Program-made: the position numbers and the translations under genes | Notes under the pieces: model-generated | Told to the model about the DNA's origin: nothing | Seen by the model: only the letters and a program-made list of their open reading frames with translations | The model's database searches: none | Virus record (IMG/VR): IMGVR_UViG_3300032288_002674 | Location: 1 to 31,403 of that record | DNA from: a virus | Reading direction: 5' to 3' (one strand) | Length of the DNA stretch: 31,403 bases | Shown: positions 1 through 8,797 of the stretch, in pieces | Position numbering within the stretch: position 1 is the first letter of the stretch | Layout of the letters: every line of letters starts with the position of its first letter

Positions 1-3000
1 AACTGGAGTGAAGAACACTTTTGCGTTGTTGAACCAGCCACTGCTGCCGGCGGATTCAAGTTTCATCACGTAGAAGGCCAACTTGATCAACTCAATTCAG
101 ACTTGCTCAAACGCGGGAAAATTCTTTTTGCCACAGGCAAAATTGCACAAGGTTCAGATCTGCTGACCACAAGAGATTATGAAGAAAACACAGATTTGAT
201 TCAATCTCTCAATGATGAACAAGTTATTTTTGCTGATCTAAAAATTCGCAAATATGATCATGTATTTTTCTTCAACTCTAAAACAAGATTCAATGACCTC
301 ATCATAGATCATGTCACTGGTCAGCGGTTGGATTATATTGGCATTGTTGGACGTAGAACTCGTGGATGGAACGGGCGTTATCAGGCCAATGGTGTATTGC
401 CTACATTTACTGGTCTGCTACCAGGATTTGATGCGCTGGTCAATGACATTGTTGAAACTCGCAGACCTGAGAAATCACAATTTGACAACTTCCTAGGCAG
501 ACTGTCTAAATCAAACGTTGTGCCAGTAAAAACCACTGTGCTCAGTGAAGTTATTCCTGATGCGGGTGTTGAATTTTTATTCAGACAGGGTCTACAAAGT
601 GCTTCGGGCACCAACTTGGCCATCACAGCATTTTTCCGAAATGCCAATATTGATATTCCTGGTCGTAGTCAAGACATCAACGTCAACGAACAATGGTTGT
701 TTGCCAGCGGAGAGTTTGGCAAACTAGGCAACAGAAAAATCTGGGAAATTGAACTCAGAAAAGAAGATTTGGTCAATGATCGTCAAGTGATTAGATTCCT
801 TGAAGGAAGAACAGATGTTGACCTACGCAGTGACAACATCATTGATATTATTGGCCCTAGAGATCCTCGCTGGATCAATCGTGATAGTTTTGATATACGT
901 TTTGAAAAAGTAGCCCGTGCTGACATAGAGCAACAAAAACTTGCCACTATACAAAAGTGGTTGCCCAGTGCTGGTGTTGCCAACATTGATCAAACTGATC
1001 TTAAGGCCAGAGATTTAAATCAACTGTCCAATGGCCTAGCGTTGGACGATGAAAAAGTTCAACATCTACTGTCAATTCTAAGTTTCAGCAAGTTCAGAAA
1101 CTATGAGCCAGAAGATCTTGTTTGGAACGAAGGCGCTCTTTATAAGTGTGTGACAAAAGTCCAAGGCGGAGAAAATACCGCTTGGGATCCTGAACAGTGG
1201 ACAATCTACAATGTAGAAGCAACATCGTTGCCTCCAAACATTTGGGTCAGCGATTACAATTTCAAAAACCCGTTCTCAGAAACAACTCCTCCCGGAGATG
1301 CTGACGTTGTAGGATGGAATGTGCTACAGTTGGTAGGACCCACTTATGTTGAAGAATGCTGTCCAAATGCTATTCAGACAGGGTTAAATGAAAGTAAAGT
1401 TACTTTTGGTAGCCCGCATCGTTTGACCACAGGAGATGTATTCCTAATGGTAGGAGCCAATGACGGCAACTACGACAAGTTCCACACAGTCAAAGATCGT
1501 GTTGATGACTATAACGTATTGATCGAAGGTCGTAGCACCAGCAATACACCTATTTTTAACCTAGTGGTATTCAAACTAACTTCAATGAAGTTTGGTTCTG
1601 TTGAAAGTCTACAGGCACAGTTAAATGGCGTTGAAGGTCTTAAAGAAGGCATGAAAGCCTTTGTAGAACCTGACGGAAGTCCTGACGGTGAATACATTGT
1701 TTACAAGTATACCAATCAAGGTAGCGTGTTCTCGTGGCAACGTGACGAAACTTATACCACTGTTGCTGCCGCAATGGTCAATACACAAACCATTGAAAGT
1801 GTAACATTGTTGGATGCTGACAATGAAAATATGTTGGCCACAGTTGAAGTATTTGATCCTTACAAGGGTCTTACCATTGACGAAGTGGCAAGATTCATTG
1901 ACTACAGAGACGGTGTTGATCCTGCAATCTACAACACAGATGACCTGGGTTTACCTGATCCAGATGCTGTCAACGTATGGAACAATCAACACTTGGGTAG
2001 AATTTGGTGGGATACCAGTCGTGTTCGTTACTTTGAATACGAACAAGGCGACATCAATTATCGTGCCCGTAATTGGGGACAACAGTTTGACGGCAGTGAA
2101 GTGATAGTATATGAGTGGGTTCGTTCTGAACAATTGCCCACAACAGATGATGAACCAATGGCAAGACAAGACACCAGTAGTGGTGTTGGTGTTGTCAGAT
2201 ACAATGCCGTAGAAGAAATTGAAACCACTGGTGCCACTCGCATATATTATTACTATTGGAAAAAGAATGTTTCTGAGTTGCCGGCCAACAGCAGTAGACG
2301 CTACAGCGCCATTCAAATACAAACAGTATTAGACAATCCAGACGTTGCTGGTGTAACCTGGATGAGCCCCATTGACAGTAATGCGCTGATTATTTCAAAT
2401 ATTAGACAATACCTTACTACGCGAAACAGCGTGATATTACGCATTGAACAAAAAGACACACCAGAACAACAGCACGAAACAGGCATTTTGGTCAGCGAAG
2501 GCTTTACTGGTGACGTTGTTCCTGAGTATCTGTTCCGTAGACTTCGTGTAAGCCTGACAGGCCGAGACAATTTTAGAAAGTCATACCCGCTCAACACATG
2601 GCGTGAGAACACCGCCTATGAAGTTGGTGCTTATGTAATCAAGCAAGACTTCCCAGCAGAAGTTTCTGTGTATGACAGTTACAGCACACTGGAGTTGGCC
2701 ATCAATGGCAATTACGGTGGCAGAGATATTCCCATTATTCAAGTGTTTGATGATGGTAGAGAAGAAGTCAAGAATGTGTTGCGTCCAAAGTTAACCGGAG
2801 ATGATTTATCTCCCATTGATGAAAAACTGCATCGTGTGTTTTATGTGGCCAACAGAACAGTTAATCCTGCCAATGACATTGAGTCTCTTTGGAGAGTAGT
2901 GGCCAACGTCAACGGTGATCGCTTGGTTGTTGACTTGTATTCAGAAAACGAAGAAACAGCCAAACTACAAGTGTTGGCCAACAATCCAACAGCATCAATT

Positions 3001-4032
3001 GTTGAGGTCAACGGACTTTACATTTCTTCCACAGACTTTAGGCAAGACTACGTTGATGAAAAAATTGTGGTAAGTGCCACTAGTGCAATTATTCGAGGAG
3101 TTTTGGAAAGCAACGAATATCGTGCTGTGATCAATGCCAGCCGTCGTGTGCCAGATCCAAGGTTACATCCTCTACGTCGTTACGGCAACAACTACACAGT
3201 CATTCCACAAACATGGTTCAAGCACATTCGTGAGTCTCGCAGAAACTTTGTGAGAAGTGCCAATGCATACCTGCTAAAGATCAATGCAGTTGGCAAAGAT
3301 CATTGGAATGCACACTTACTGACTTATAAACCTTTGTTTGGTCCATATATCAAGGACCTAACACCATACTGGAGATATGTTGATTATTTGGCCAATGGCT
3401 ACCAGTATAACACAGAACAGTTTGTTATCAGAGACATTTCAGAAATGACAGTTGATGGCATTTATGGCATTGCAGACAGTCGTGGCGTCATTGACAAGTC
3501 CTTTGTCAAAACAGGCAACGACATTGCCTTGGTATATCAACGCAACGGCACCATTCAATTCAATGATGCAATCTGGGATGGTAGCCTAGGCGACGCTTGG
3601 GACATGGCTCGTTGGGATCAGTATGCCTGGGACGAAGACAACAGCGAAGTGGTAAGAAGTCTAATTACCGCATTGCGTGAAGACCTTTTTGTGGAAGATG
3701 ATCTGGGCTACTTTAATCTATTCTTCTTTGACATGGTCAAAGAAAGCCTGAGACAAATCCCCAACGCAAATTGGGTGTCAAAAACCACCTATTTGAACAT
3801 CAGTCAAGTGTCAACCAATGATCTAACACCTGTGGGTGTTTACTTTGATCGCAGAGATGTGTTTGTTAAAAACTACATTAACGAAGTTAAACCTTACCAC
3901 AGTAAGATTGTTGACATTAACCAAAGTCTAAGTAGCAACGAAAACATCACAGTCAACATTGAAGAAACGCTGGTATTGTCCATTGAAGAAAATGGCACAA
4001 CAACTGCTCAAACCCTGGCCGAAGGCGGCTGA
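1..4032 (+). CDS. Large virion structural protein, 5' end outside window
   Basis: The frame is open from base 1, so the gene starts upstream and at least 1343 codons are present. An in-frame TTG at 103 is not a convincing start. The product is acidic, rich in Asn, Asp, Val and aromatic residues, without signal peptide or membrane segments, as in phage baseplate or tail structural proteins. Around bases 1100-1215 is a Trp/Tyr-rich stretch (VWNEGALYKC then WDPEQW) resembling small carbohydrate-binding modules of the CBM5/12 type. A similar NTWRENTAYEVGAYV segment lies near base 2600. Near the C-terminus, before residue 1300, is NEVKPYHSKI, a pattern I associate with structural proteins of T4-like marine phages. 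The gene is followed after 37 bases by another structural gene. The virion role is inferred from size, composition and neighbours; the exact position in the particle is unknown. Confidence 0.75.
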   Translation, partial: NWSEEHFCVVEPATAAGGFKFHHVEGQLDQLNSDLLKRGKILFATGKIAQGSDLLTTRDYEENTDLIQSLNDEQVIFADLKIRKYDHVFFFNSKTRFNDLIIDHVTGQRLDYIGIVGRRTRGWNGRYQANGVLPTFTGLLPGFDALVNDIVETRRPEKSQFDNFLGRLSKSNVVPVKTTVLSEVIPDAGVEFLFRQGLQSASGTNLAITAFFRNANIDIPGRSQDINVNEQWLFASGEFGKLGNRKIWEIELRKEDLVNDRQVIRFLEGRTDVDLRSDNIIDIIGPRDPRWINRDSFDIRFEKVARADIEQQKLATIQKWLPSAGVANIDQTDLKARDLNQLSNGLALDDEKVQHLLSILSFSKFRNYEPEDLVWNEGALYKCVTKVQGGENTAWDPEQWTIYNVEATSLPPNIWVSDYNFKNPFSETTPPGDADVVGWNVLQLVGPTYVEECCPNAIQTGLNESKVTFGSPHRLTTGDVFLMVGANDGNYDKFHTVKDRVDDYNVLIEGRSTSNTPIFNLVVFKLTSMKFGSVESLQAQLNGVEGLKEGMKAFVEPDGSPDGEYIVYKYTNQGSVFSWQRDETYTTVAAAMVNTQTIESVTLLDADNENMLATVEVFDPYKGLTIDEVARFIDYRDGVDPAIYNTDDLGLPDPDAVNVWNNQHLGRIWWDTSRVRYFEYEQGDINYRARNWGQQFDGSEVIVYEWVRSEQLPTTDDEPMARQDTSSGVGVVRYNAVEEIETTGATRIYYYYWKKNVSELPANSSRRYSAIQIQTVLDNPDVAGVTWMSPIDSNALIISNIRQYLTTRNSVILRIEQKDTPEQQHETGILVSEGFTGDVVPEYLFRRLRVSLTGRDNFRKSYPLNTWRENTAYEVGAYVIKQDFPAEVSVYDSYSTLELAINGNYGGRDIPIIQVFDDGREEVKNVLRPKLTGDDLSPIDEKLHRVFYVANRTVNPANDIESLWRVVANVNGDRLVVDLYSENEETAKLQVLANNPTASIVEVNGLYISSTDFRQDYVDEKIVVSATSAIIRGVLESNEYRAVINASRRVPDPRLHPLRRYGNNYTVIPQTWFKHIRESRRNFVRSANAYLLKINAVGKDHWNAHLLTYKPLFGPYIKDLTPYWRYVDYLANGYQYNTEQFVIRDISEMTVDGIYGIADSRGVIDKSFVKTGNDIALVYQRNGTIQFNDAIWDGSLGDAWDMARWDQYAWDEDNSEVVRSLITALREDLFVEDDLGYFNLFFFDMVKESLRQIPNANWVSKTTYLNISQVSTNDLTPVGVYFDRRDVFVKNYINEVKPYHSKIVDINQSLSSNENITVNIEETLVLSIEENGTTTAQTLAEGG

Positions 4033-4056
4033 TAAAATGGGTTATAATTTAAGCCG

Positions 4057-4063
4057 CTAAATA
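4057..4063 (+). promoter_or_regulatory. Late promoter motif CTAAATA, six bases before a start codon
   Basis: CTAAATA sits in the 37-base gap between two structural genes and is followed by TCCACT and the ATG at 4070. It is the variant of the T4 late -10 element (TATAAATA) seen in T4-like phages. T4 late transcripts begin about six bases after the element, so this transcript would start at or next to the ATG. No Shine-Dalgarno sequence is visible. Confidence 0.6.
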
Positions 4064-4069
4064 TCCACT

Positions 4070-4687
4070 ATGAACAGAATTGACTTACCAGTTAGCATTG
4101 AAGGATTTGTCAAGATTATAGATCTTGACACTCAGCAAGTATTACTTGAAGGACGCAATGCTATCCACAAGGAAAATATGAGTGTGGCCATTAGCCAAGC
4201 ATTGACCAATGGAAATGTTGTCAGTGAAATACACTTTGGCAACGGTGCTACAATTACAGCAGTAGATGGGTCAATTTCTTATCGCCCTGCTAATATTTTT
4301 GGTGTGGATGCAGATCTTTACCGCCCAATTTATTATCGTGTTGTTGATCCACTGGATTTTGACAACGGCGATCCACAAAACAACAACGTGCGTGTGCAAC
4401 ACATCAACGGACTTGCTTACTCAGACATAGTGGTTACAACCACACTTGACTATGCAGACCCTGGTGTTAACGGCACTGGCGGTGGATTCATTAAGAGTTC
4501 ATCAACTGCACCGTTGGATCAACAGGCCACCAACGGTGCCATGCGCTTTGACGAAATTGGCCTTAAAAGTCGAGGAACCACAGGGCTTGATTCTGGTAAA
4601 CTGTTGACACATTTTAGGTTTCACCCGGTGCAAAAGACTGCTGAACAGAGGATTCAGATTGTCTACACTCTAAGGGTAAGGGCGTAA
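4070..4687 (+). CDS. Virion structural protein (probable tail or baseplate), 205 aa
   Basis: A 205-residue soluble protein without signal peptide or membrane segment. The N-terminus (LPVSIEGFVKIIDLDTQQVL) and the later pattern of short beta strands, Gly/Asn turns and a final strand (RIQIVYTLRVRA) suggest an all-beta fold. It lies between two genes with structural features, and the late motif at 4057 points to late expression. The ATG at 4070 is the only start near the upstream motif; the next in-frame ATG would cut off about 36 residues. No enzyme motif is visible. The role as a tail, baseplate or fibre-attachment protein is inferred from position and composition. Confidence 0.6.
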   Translation: MNRIDLPVSIEGFVKIIDLDTQQVLLEGRNAIHKENMSVAISQALTNGNVVSEIHFGNGATITAVDGSISYRPANIFGVDADLYRPIYYRVVDPLDFDNGDPQNNNVRVQHINGLAYSDIVVTTTLDYADPGVNGTGGGFIKSSSTAPLDQQATNGAMRFDEIGLKSRGTTGLDSGKLLTHFRFHPVQKTAEQRIQIVYTLRVRA

Positions 4688-4701
4688 CCATGGGCCTAAA
4701 A

Positions 4702-4708
4702 CTAAATA
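4702..4708 (+). promoter_or_regulatory. Late promoter motif CTAAATA
   Basis: CTAAATA lies in the 57-base gap before the fibre-like gene. Predicted initiation about six bases downstream gives a leader of roughly 30 bases that carries AAAGGA about eight bases before the ATG at 4745. A short GAGC/GCTC inverted repeat sits in that leader. Confidence 0.6.
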
Positions 4709-4744
4709 GCGGAATCGAGCAAATCGCTCTAAAAGGACACTAAA

Positions 4745-5842
4745 ATGGCATATGAAGTTAATAAAACCGATGGTTCAATTTTGCTCAACATTCAAGAGGG
4801 CGAAGTTGATACCACTTATGGTTTAAACTTACTGGGTAAAAACTACCTAGGCTACGGCGAACTGATCGCTGAAAATTTTGTAAAATTGTTGGAAAACTTT
4901 TCCAGCACTGACGAACCCAACAATCCAATTCCAGGACAACTGTGGTTTAGTCTTCCTACCACTGCTGGCCAACCCAAGCAACTTAAAGTTTTCCACGGCA
5001 GCGGTGTATGGAAACCACTGGGACATGTATTTGTAGGCAGTGAGCCCAGCCTTGCTAATCGTAGCAAAGGCGACATGTGGTTTGATACTGCCAACCAGTC
5101 ATTGTTGATTTGGAGCGGTTCACGTTGGATTCACTTGAGCAACCTATGGGGTCCACCAGGCCAAGAAACAGGCATGATTGTCAATGAGCCCATCAAGTGT
5201 GTCAACGGCAATCTTCATCGTGCCATCAAGTTTAAAGTAAATGGTGTGCTTACAGCAGTATTCAGTTCAGATGCCGCCTATACACCTGCACCTGCTGGTG
5301 AGCAAATTGACGGCTACGACTACACAGAATTCTGTGGTGGTGGCGATGCTGAAGGCGACGAAGGCGACTACAACGACACAGGCAAAATTGGCAAAGGTGT
5401 TAACCTTAATTCCAGCAGTGACTTTAAGATCCGCGGCGTGGCCATTGAAGCAGAGTTTGCTGACGTTGCTGAGATCTATGTTGGTGATGCCGCCTACGAA
5501 CCTGGCACACTAGTTGGCCTAGGTGGCGCACAAGAAATTACTTCAACCAAGCGTGATGCTGATACCAGCATCTTTGGTGTAGTGTCAACTCGTCCTGCTT
5601 ACCTGTTGAATGCCAGAAAGAAATATGTAAAGAACGCACTACCAATTGCTGTGGCAGGTCGTATTCCTGTCAAGGTGCAGGGTTCAGTGCGTAAAGGTGA
5701 TCGCTTAGTAGCCAGTGCAACACCTGGTGTTGCAAGATCTGCTACGGAAGCAGATCCAATTTGGAGTGTGATTGGCCGTAGCCTACAAGATTGGGCCGGC
5801 GAAGGCATAGGCAAAGTAGAGGCCACGGTAGGAGTTCGTTAA
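4745..5842 (+). CDS. Fibre-like virion structural protein with peptidase-G2-like C-terminal region, 365 aa
   Basis: Residues 60-135 hold repeats of the form GQLWF..., KVFHGSGVWKPLG, GDMWFDTANQSLLIWSGSRW, a Trp-rich beta pattern common in marine T4-like phage tail proteins. Residues 195-215 are an acidic Gly-rich linker. Residues 235-335 (ADVAEIYVGDAAYEPGTLV, then FGVVSTRPAYLLNA, IAVAGRIPVKV, RKGDRLV) match the C-terminal domain found at the end of many phage fibre proteins and related to self-cleaving or chaperone-type domains (Peptidase_G2-like). Whether it cleaves itself cannot be told from the sequence. AAAGGA precedes the ATG at a good distance. The next gene begins one base after the stop, so both are probably translated from one mRNA. 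Confidence 0.75.
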   Translation: MAYEVNKTDGSILLNIQEGEVDTTYGLNLLGKNYLGYGELIAENFVKLLENFSSTDEPNNPIPGQLWFSLPTTAGQPKQLKVFHGSGVWKPLGHVFVGSEPSLANRSKGDMWFDTANQSLLIWSGSRWIHLSNLWGPPGQETGMIVNEPIKCVNGNLHRAIKFKVNGVLTAVFSSDAAYTPAPAGEQIDGYDYTEFCGGGDAEGDEGDYNDTGKIGKGVNLNSSSDFKIRGVAIEAEFADVAEIYVGDAAYEPGTLVGLGGAQEITSTKRDADTSIFGVVSTRPAYLLNARKKYVKNALPIAVAGRIPVKVQGSVRKGDRLVASATPGVARSATEADPIWSVIGRSLQDWAGEGIGKVEATVGVR

Positions 5843-5843
5843 C

Positions 5844-8378
5844 ATGGCCAGCGTTACAAGGTCTGTTAACTGGGCCCCGGCAAACGGCGATTTCACCGCT
5901 TACGTTGTAAGCGGGCAGTTTATTGGCTGGATTGGAGGAGTTAACCCGTCTGAATTTCAAATTTCTGAATCAGAGAAAGCCTTGTTTCCATCAAATACGG
6001 CAATTCAACAAAAGGTCAATGACCTTTTAAATTTTGTAAGAACAATTTACCCAGCGTTGCCTTCGTCTGCAGATGCTGAGTTTAGAAATGTAATGTATAA
6101 TGAAGTGCTCAATGAGTTTGTTGCCGAGTTAAACCTTCAAATTGAATCGCGTTACGGAAATACACAGGCTTTAATTTTTACACCTGGTTATCCGCCAATT
6201 GCATCAGATAGAGCGTTAACATTTACACAAGGGAATACAGAATTTGTCAGAGGAACTCCAAGAAAATCCTCTATTCAATTTAGAATAACACGCGAACCAT
6301 ACAACGGACTCATTGAAAGTTGGCTTGATAGAGGACTAGCAGATTTAGAAAACGCATTTGTTCCAATCATTGGAAGACCTATAACTGCGTCAGAGATATC
6401 TCAACTACGAACTATACTTGACAGTTTAATTGATGTTGTTTTTTTATGGTTATACCCTATTTCAGATCTAGTTGATTTATATGATTTTACAGAACAAGAC
6501 CTAACACCATCATATGCATTAACGGCTTCTACTAACTCAGTTACTGAAGGAAATCAGTTTACAGTTGATTTTACAACTAATCAAGCAGGCACATTTCCTT
6601 ACCTGATCACTGGAACTGTAAATTCAGCAGATTTAAGCGGTGCGCCAATGTCTGGGTCTTTGGCCAATGGCGATAGATTAACATTCACAGTAGCCGCAGA
6701 CTCTGTCAGCGAAGGCAACGAAACTTTTACAATCAAACTTCGCAACATCGTGCCTGAAGTAAGTGCTACTGTAACTATCACAGACACATCAACAGGTCCA
6801 GCGCCATACTACTACTTTGAACGTTCTACACCCACAGTTTTTGAAGGTGGCATCTTCACTCTGACATTTAGAACCAATCAGTCTGGCTACTTCAACTACC
6901 AACTAAGCGGAGTGCAAAGCAGTGATCTTGTCAGTGGTGCGTTCCTTGGTAGTGTGGCCAACAATGAAGTATTGACATTCAATGTTTCACCAACAGTGGC
7001 ATTTCCAGGAAGTAGTCAAAGCAAAACTTTTAGAATTGACTTGACCAATGGTGCCGCATCATCATCTGTGCAGATTCAAAATAGCCTACTACCATCTGGA
7101 ACACTGATTAGAACGGAATGCCGAGGATTTGACAAGTATGGCATTTACGCTGATGGTCTAGGTGGTGAATACGATCAAATGATTGAGAACAACAGCGCCG
7201 AGTGTGGCTATGTTGGTCCTCCTTCAGTGATTACTATTGTAAGCCGCGGTCAAAAGATTCAAGACGAAGTATTCAATGGTGTATTGTTATCAACTAATGA
7301 GTTGTTTGGTGATACTCATGCAGGTGAGGGCCCAAGTGCTGTGCCGGCTGTGCAGAACAATATTCGTTGGGGCTGGGGCGGCGAAAACATGCCCTTGGTA
7401 GAACGCGGTGAGAAAATCACAGCAGATTTGACCAATGAACTGGTAAACCGAATCAACATCAGCACACTACGCACAGCCAGTTCTGATCAAGAACTTGTTG
7501 TTGTGGCTCGAGGTGAAAAAATCACTGCTGAGTTCCTTAATACTGCATCAACATTGTTGACAGGTGCAAGAGAACTTCGCAACACAGTTGATCCTGCTTT
7601 TACAGAGTTGTCAACACTGGGCACATATCCTTCAGATACCGAATGGCAAAATAAACTGGAAATTGTGTTGGAATATGCCTTTGGAGATTTTGGCACCTAT
7701 GAAAGTGCTAGACACTTTTTCAATGCTGGTGGAGATCTAAGATTTGCACTGGGATTGGCCAATGGTTACGGCAACGGGTATCATACTTGGCGTTGTATTT
7801 TCCAAGACATGGGCACCGTTCGTTTTAACATTGAAACTGCCAACAGTTTGAACACTCGCGGTGTCAGTCAAACTGTAGGATTCAGCGAACTAACCACAGA
7901 AGAACAATTGCTTTATACTAGCCCAAGTGGATCTGGTGGTGGTGGCTATGGTGGTTATGGCGGCTATGGCGGTTACGGAGGCTACGGTGGCTATGGTGGC
8001 TACGGTGGCTACGGTGGCTATTGTGGATACGGTGGCTATGGAGGCTATGGCGGATATGGAGGCTATGGTGGCTATGGTGGCTACGGCGGCTATGGTGGTT
8101 ATGGTGGCTATGGTGGTTATGGTGGCTACGGCGGCTACGGCGGCTATGGTGGTTATGGTGGCTACGCATCAAGCCGAGCCAAACTCTACGGTTACATTGA
8201 CGGAGAAAAACTAATTCTTCGTTGGCTCTTGGACAACAGCGGCCTAAATATTCCTGTGCGCGGTGACCTATCATTGATCACATCCATGGTGCATCCAACC
8301 ACAGTCACAGAAGGTTCAGTGGCTCTATCAATTCCTGAACCATTGGTTAGTATTAAAACCAACTGGCAAGAAATTTAA
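5844..8378 (+). CDS. Virion structural protein with Calx-beta-like repeats and a long Gly-Gly-Tyr tract, 844 aa
   Basis: Starts one base after the upstream stop, with GGAG about ten bases before the ATG. Residues 1-210 are unrecognised. Residues about 225-315 and 320-415 are two related beta-sandwich repeats with the pattern TVTEG..FTVDFTTNQ.G.F.Y.I.G, as in Calx-beta or similar adhesive domains. Three copies of V.RG.KI lie near residues 465, 519 and 554. Bases 7935-8165 encode four Gly followed by about 25 Tyr-Gly-Gly units, one with Gly changed to Cys (TGT at 8022). The last 70 residues return to ordinary composition (LYGYIDGEKLILRWLLDNSG). Such a protein is probably on the virion surface, for example as a fibre or adhesin, with the Gly-Tyr tract as a flexible or sticky linker; this role is inferred. 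Confidence 0.75.
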   Translation: MASVTRSVNWAPANGDFTAYVVSGQFIGWIGGVNPSEFQISESEKALFPSNTAIQQKVNDLLNFVRTIYPALPSSADAEFRNVMYNEVLNEFVAELNLQIESRYGNTQALIFTPGYPPIASDRALTFTQGNTEFVRGTPRKSSIQFRITREPYNGLIESWLDRGLADLENAFVPIIGRPITASEISQLRTILDSLIDVVFLWLYPISDLVDLYDFTEQDLTPSYALTASTNSVTEGNQFTVDFTTNQAGTFPYLITGTVNSADLSGAPMSGSLANGDRLTFTVAADSVSEGNETFTIKLRNIVPEVSATVTITDTSTGPAPYYYFERSTPTVFEGGIFTLTFRTNQSGYFNYQLSGVQSSDLVSGAFLGSVANNEVLTFNVSPTVAFPGSSQSKTFRIDLTNGAASSSVQIQNSLLPSGTLIRTECRGFDKYGIYADGLGGEYDQMIENNSAECGYVGPPSVITIVSRGQKIQDEVFNGVLLSTNELFGDTHAGEGPSAVPAVQNNIRWGWGGENMPLVERGEKITADLTNELVNRINISTLRTASSDQELVVVARGEKITAEFLNTASTLLTGARELRNTVDPAFTELSTLGTYPSDTEWQNKLEIVLEYAFGDFGTYESARHFFNAGGDLRFALGLANGYGNGYHTWRCIFQDMGTVRFNIETANSLNTRGVSQTVGFSELTTEEQLLYTSPSGSGGGGYGGYGGYGGYGGYGGYGGYGGYGGYCGYGGYGGYGGYGGYGGYGGYGGYGGYGGYGGYGGYGGYGGYGGYGGYASSRAKLYGYIDGEKLILRWLLDNSGLNIPVRGDLSLITSMVHPTTVTEGSVALSIPEPLVSIKTNWQEI
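7935..8165 (+). repeat. 9-bp tandem repeat encoding (Gly-Gly-Tyr)n
   Basis: A 231-base tract of the unit GGN GGN TAY lies in frame inside the 844-residue structural gene, with about 25 tyrosines. Codons vary between copies (GGT, GGC, GGA, GGG absent or rare; TAT and TAC mixed). The repeat is therefore kept at protein level and is not a recent pure DNA slippage product. One unit carries TGT (Cys) instead of GGT. Confidence 0.95.
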
Positions 8379-8395
8379 CATCATCTAAGGTTTGC

Positions 8396-8444
8396 AATCC
8401 TAGTCCTGCGGGCTATAAATAACCGCGTATATAATTCTAGGATT
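8396..8444 (+). promoter_or_regulatory. Inverted repeat around a late promoter that could hide the ribosome binding site in read-through RNA
   Basis: AATCCTAG at 8396-8403 is the exact complement of CTAGGATT at 8437-8444. An inner pair, TGCGG at 8407-8411 with CCGCG at 8423-8427, could extend the fold. The right arm contains AGGA, the best Shine-Dalgarno for the ATG at 8450. RNA reading through from upstream would fold both arms together, while RNA started at the enclosed TATAAATA would lack the left arm. The same arrangement is known for T4 genes e, soc and 49; its action here is inferred. Confidence 0.45.
8414..8421 (+). promoter_or_regulatory. Late promoter TATAAATA for the accessory operon
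   Basis: This is an exact match to the T4 late -10 element, in the 71-base gap before the gene at 8450. Expected initiation near 8427 gives a leader of about 22 bases including AGGA eight bases before the ATG. It is the only good promoter seen upstream of the fifteen closely packed plus-strand genes that follow, so it probably serves all of them. Confidence 0.7.
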
Positions 8445-8449
8445 TCTAC

Positions 8450-8797
8450 ATGGATCAACGACTTAATGATGCCTTGGCGTTTGCTAACTATCGCTTGACG
8501 CTACAGATACAGCGCCAAAACATCATGGCCAGGGTTGAAGCGGCCCTGCTTGTATCACACCAAAATTCAATTTTTCGTGCGTCACCAGAACTCATTGGGT
8601 TTGTTGATGCACACTCCCGCTTGTCCAAAGAACCATTGATTGTCAACGATCAAAGCGACAATGCCATTATAATTGCAAATCCACAGGAATTCATTGAGCA
8701 ATTGATCAAGGCCTACGATTCAGCAATGGTTCTAAAAAATCAAGAACAACAGCGACTAAAGACAGCCAGAAATCCTGCTAAAATTGTGGGGTTGTAA
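8450..8797 (+). CDS. Conserved-type small phage protein, 115 aa, function unknown
   Basis: A 115-residue, mainly helical protein beginning MDQRLNDALAFANYRLTLQI and ending in a charged helix (LKNQEQQRLKTARNPAKIVGL, split here by no obvious domain). The pattern resembles an uncharacterised protein found near the structural genes in T4-like marine phages, recalled from family knowledge and not checked. No signal peptide, membrane segment or catalytic motif is visible. It is the first gene behind the late promoter at 8414, and its stop codon directly abuts the next start. A small assembly or scaffold role is possible but unproven. Confidence 0.65.
   Translation: MDQRLNDALAFANYRLTLQIQRQNIMARVEAALLVSHQNSIFRASPELIGFVDAHSRLSKEPLIVNDQSDNAIIIANPQEFIEQLIKAYDSAMVLKNQEQQRLKTARNPAKIVGL

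Noticed and set aside
1951-2322. A 123-codon minus frame within the giant structural gene
   Set aside because: Antisense shadow with no start signals in a region with a strong plus-strand coding frame.
7935-8165. CRISPR-like regular repeats
   Set aside because: The unit is nine bases with no spacers, in frame as Gly-Gly-Tyr codons within an intact gene.
7918-8274. Minus- and plus-strand frames rich in His/Arg or Val/Ala/Met over the Gly-Tyr tract
   Set aside because: They are out-of-frame readings of the 9-bp repeat and not genes.
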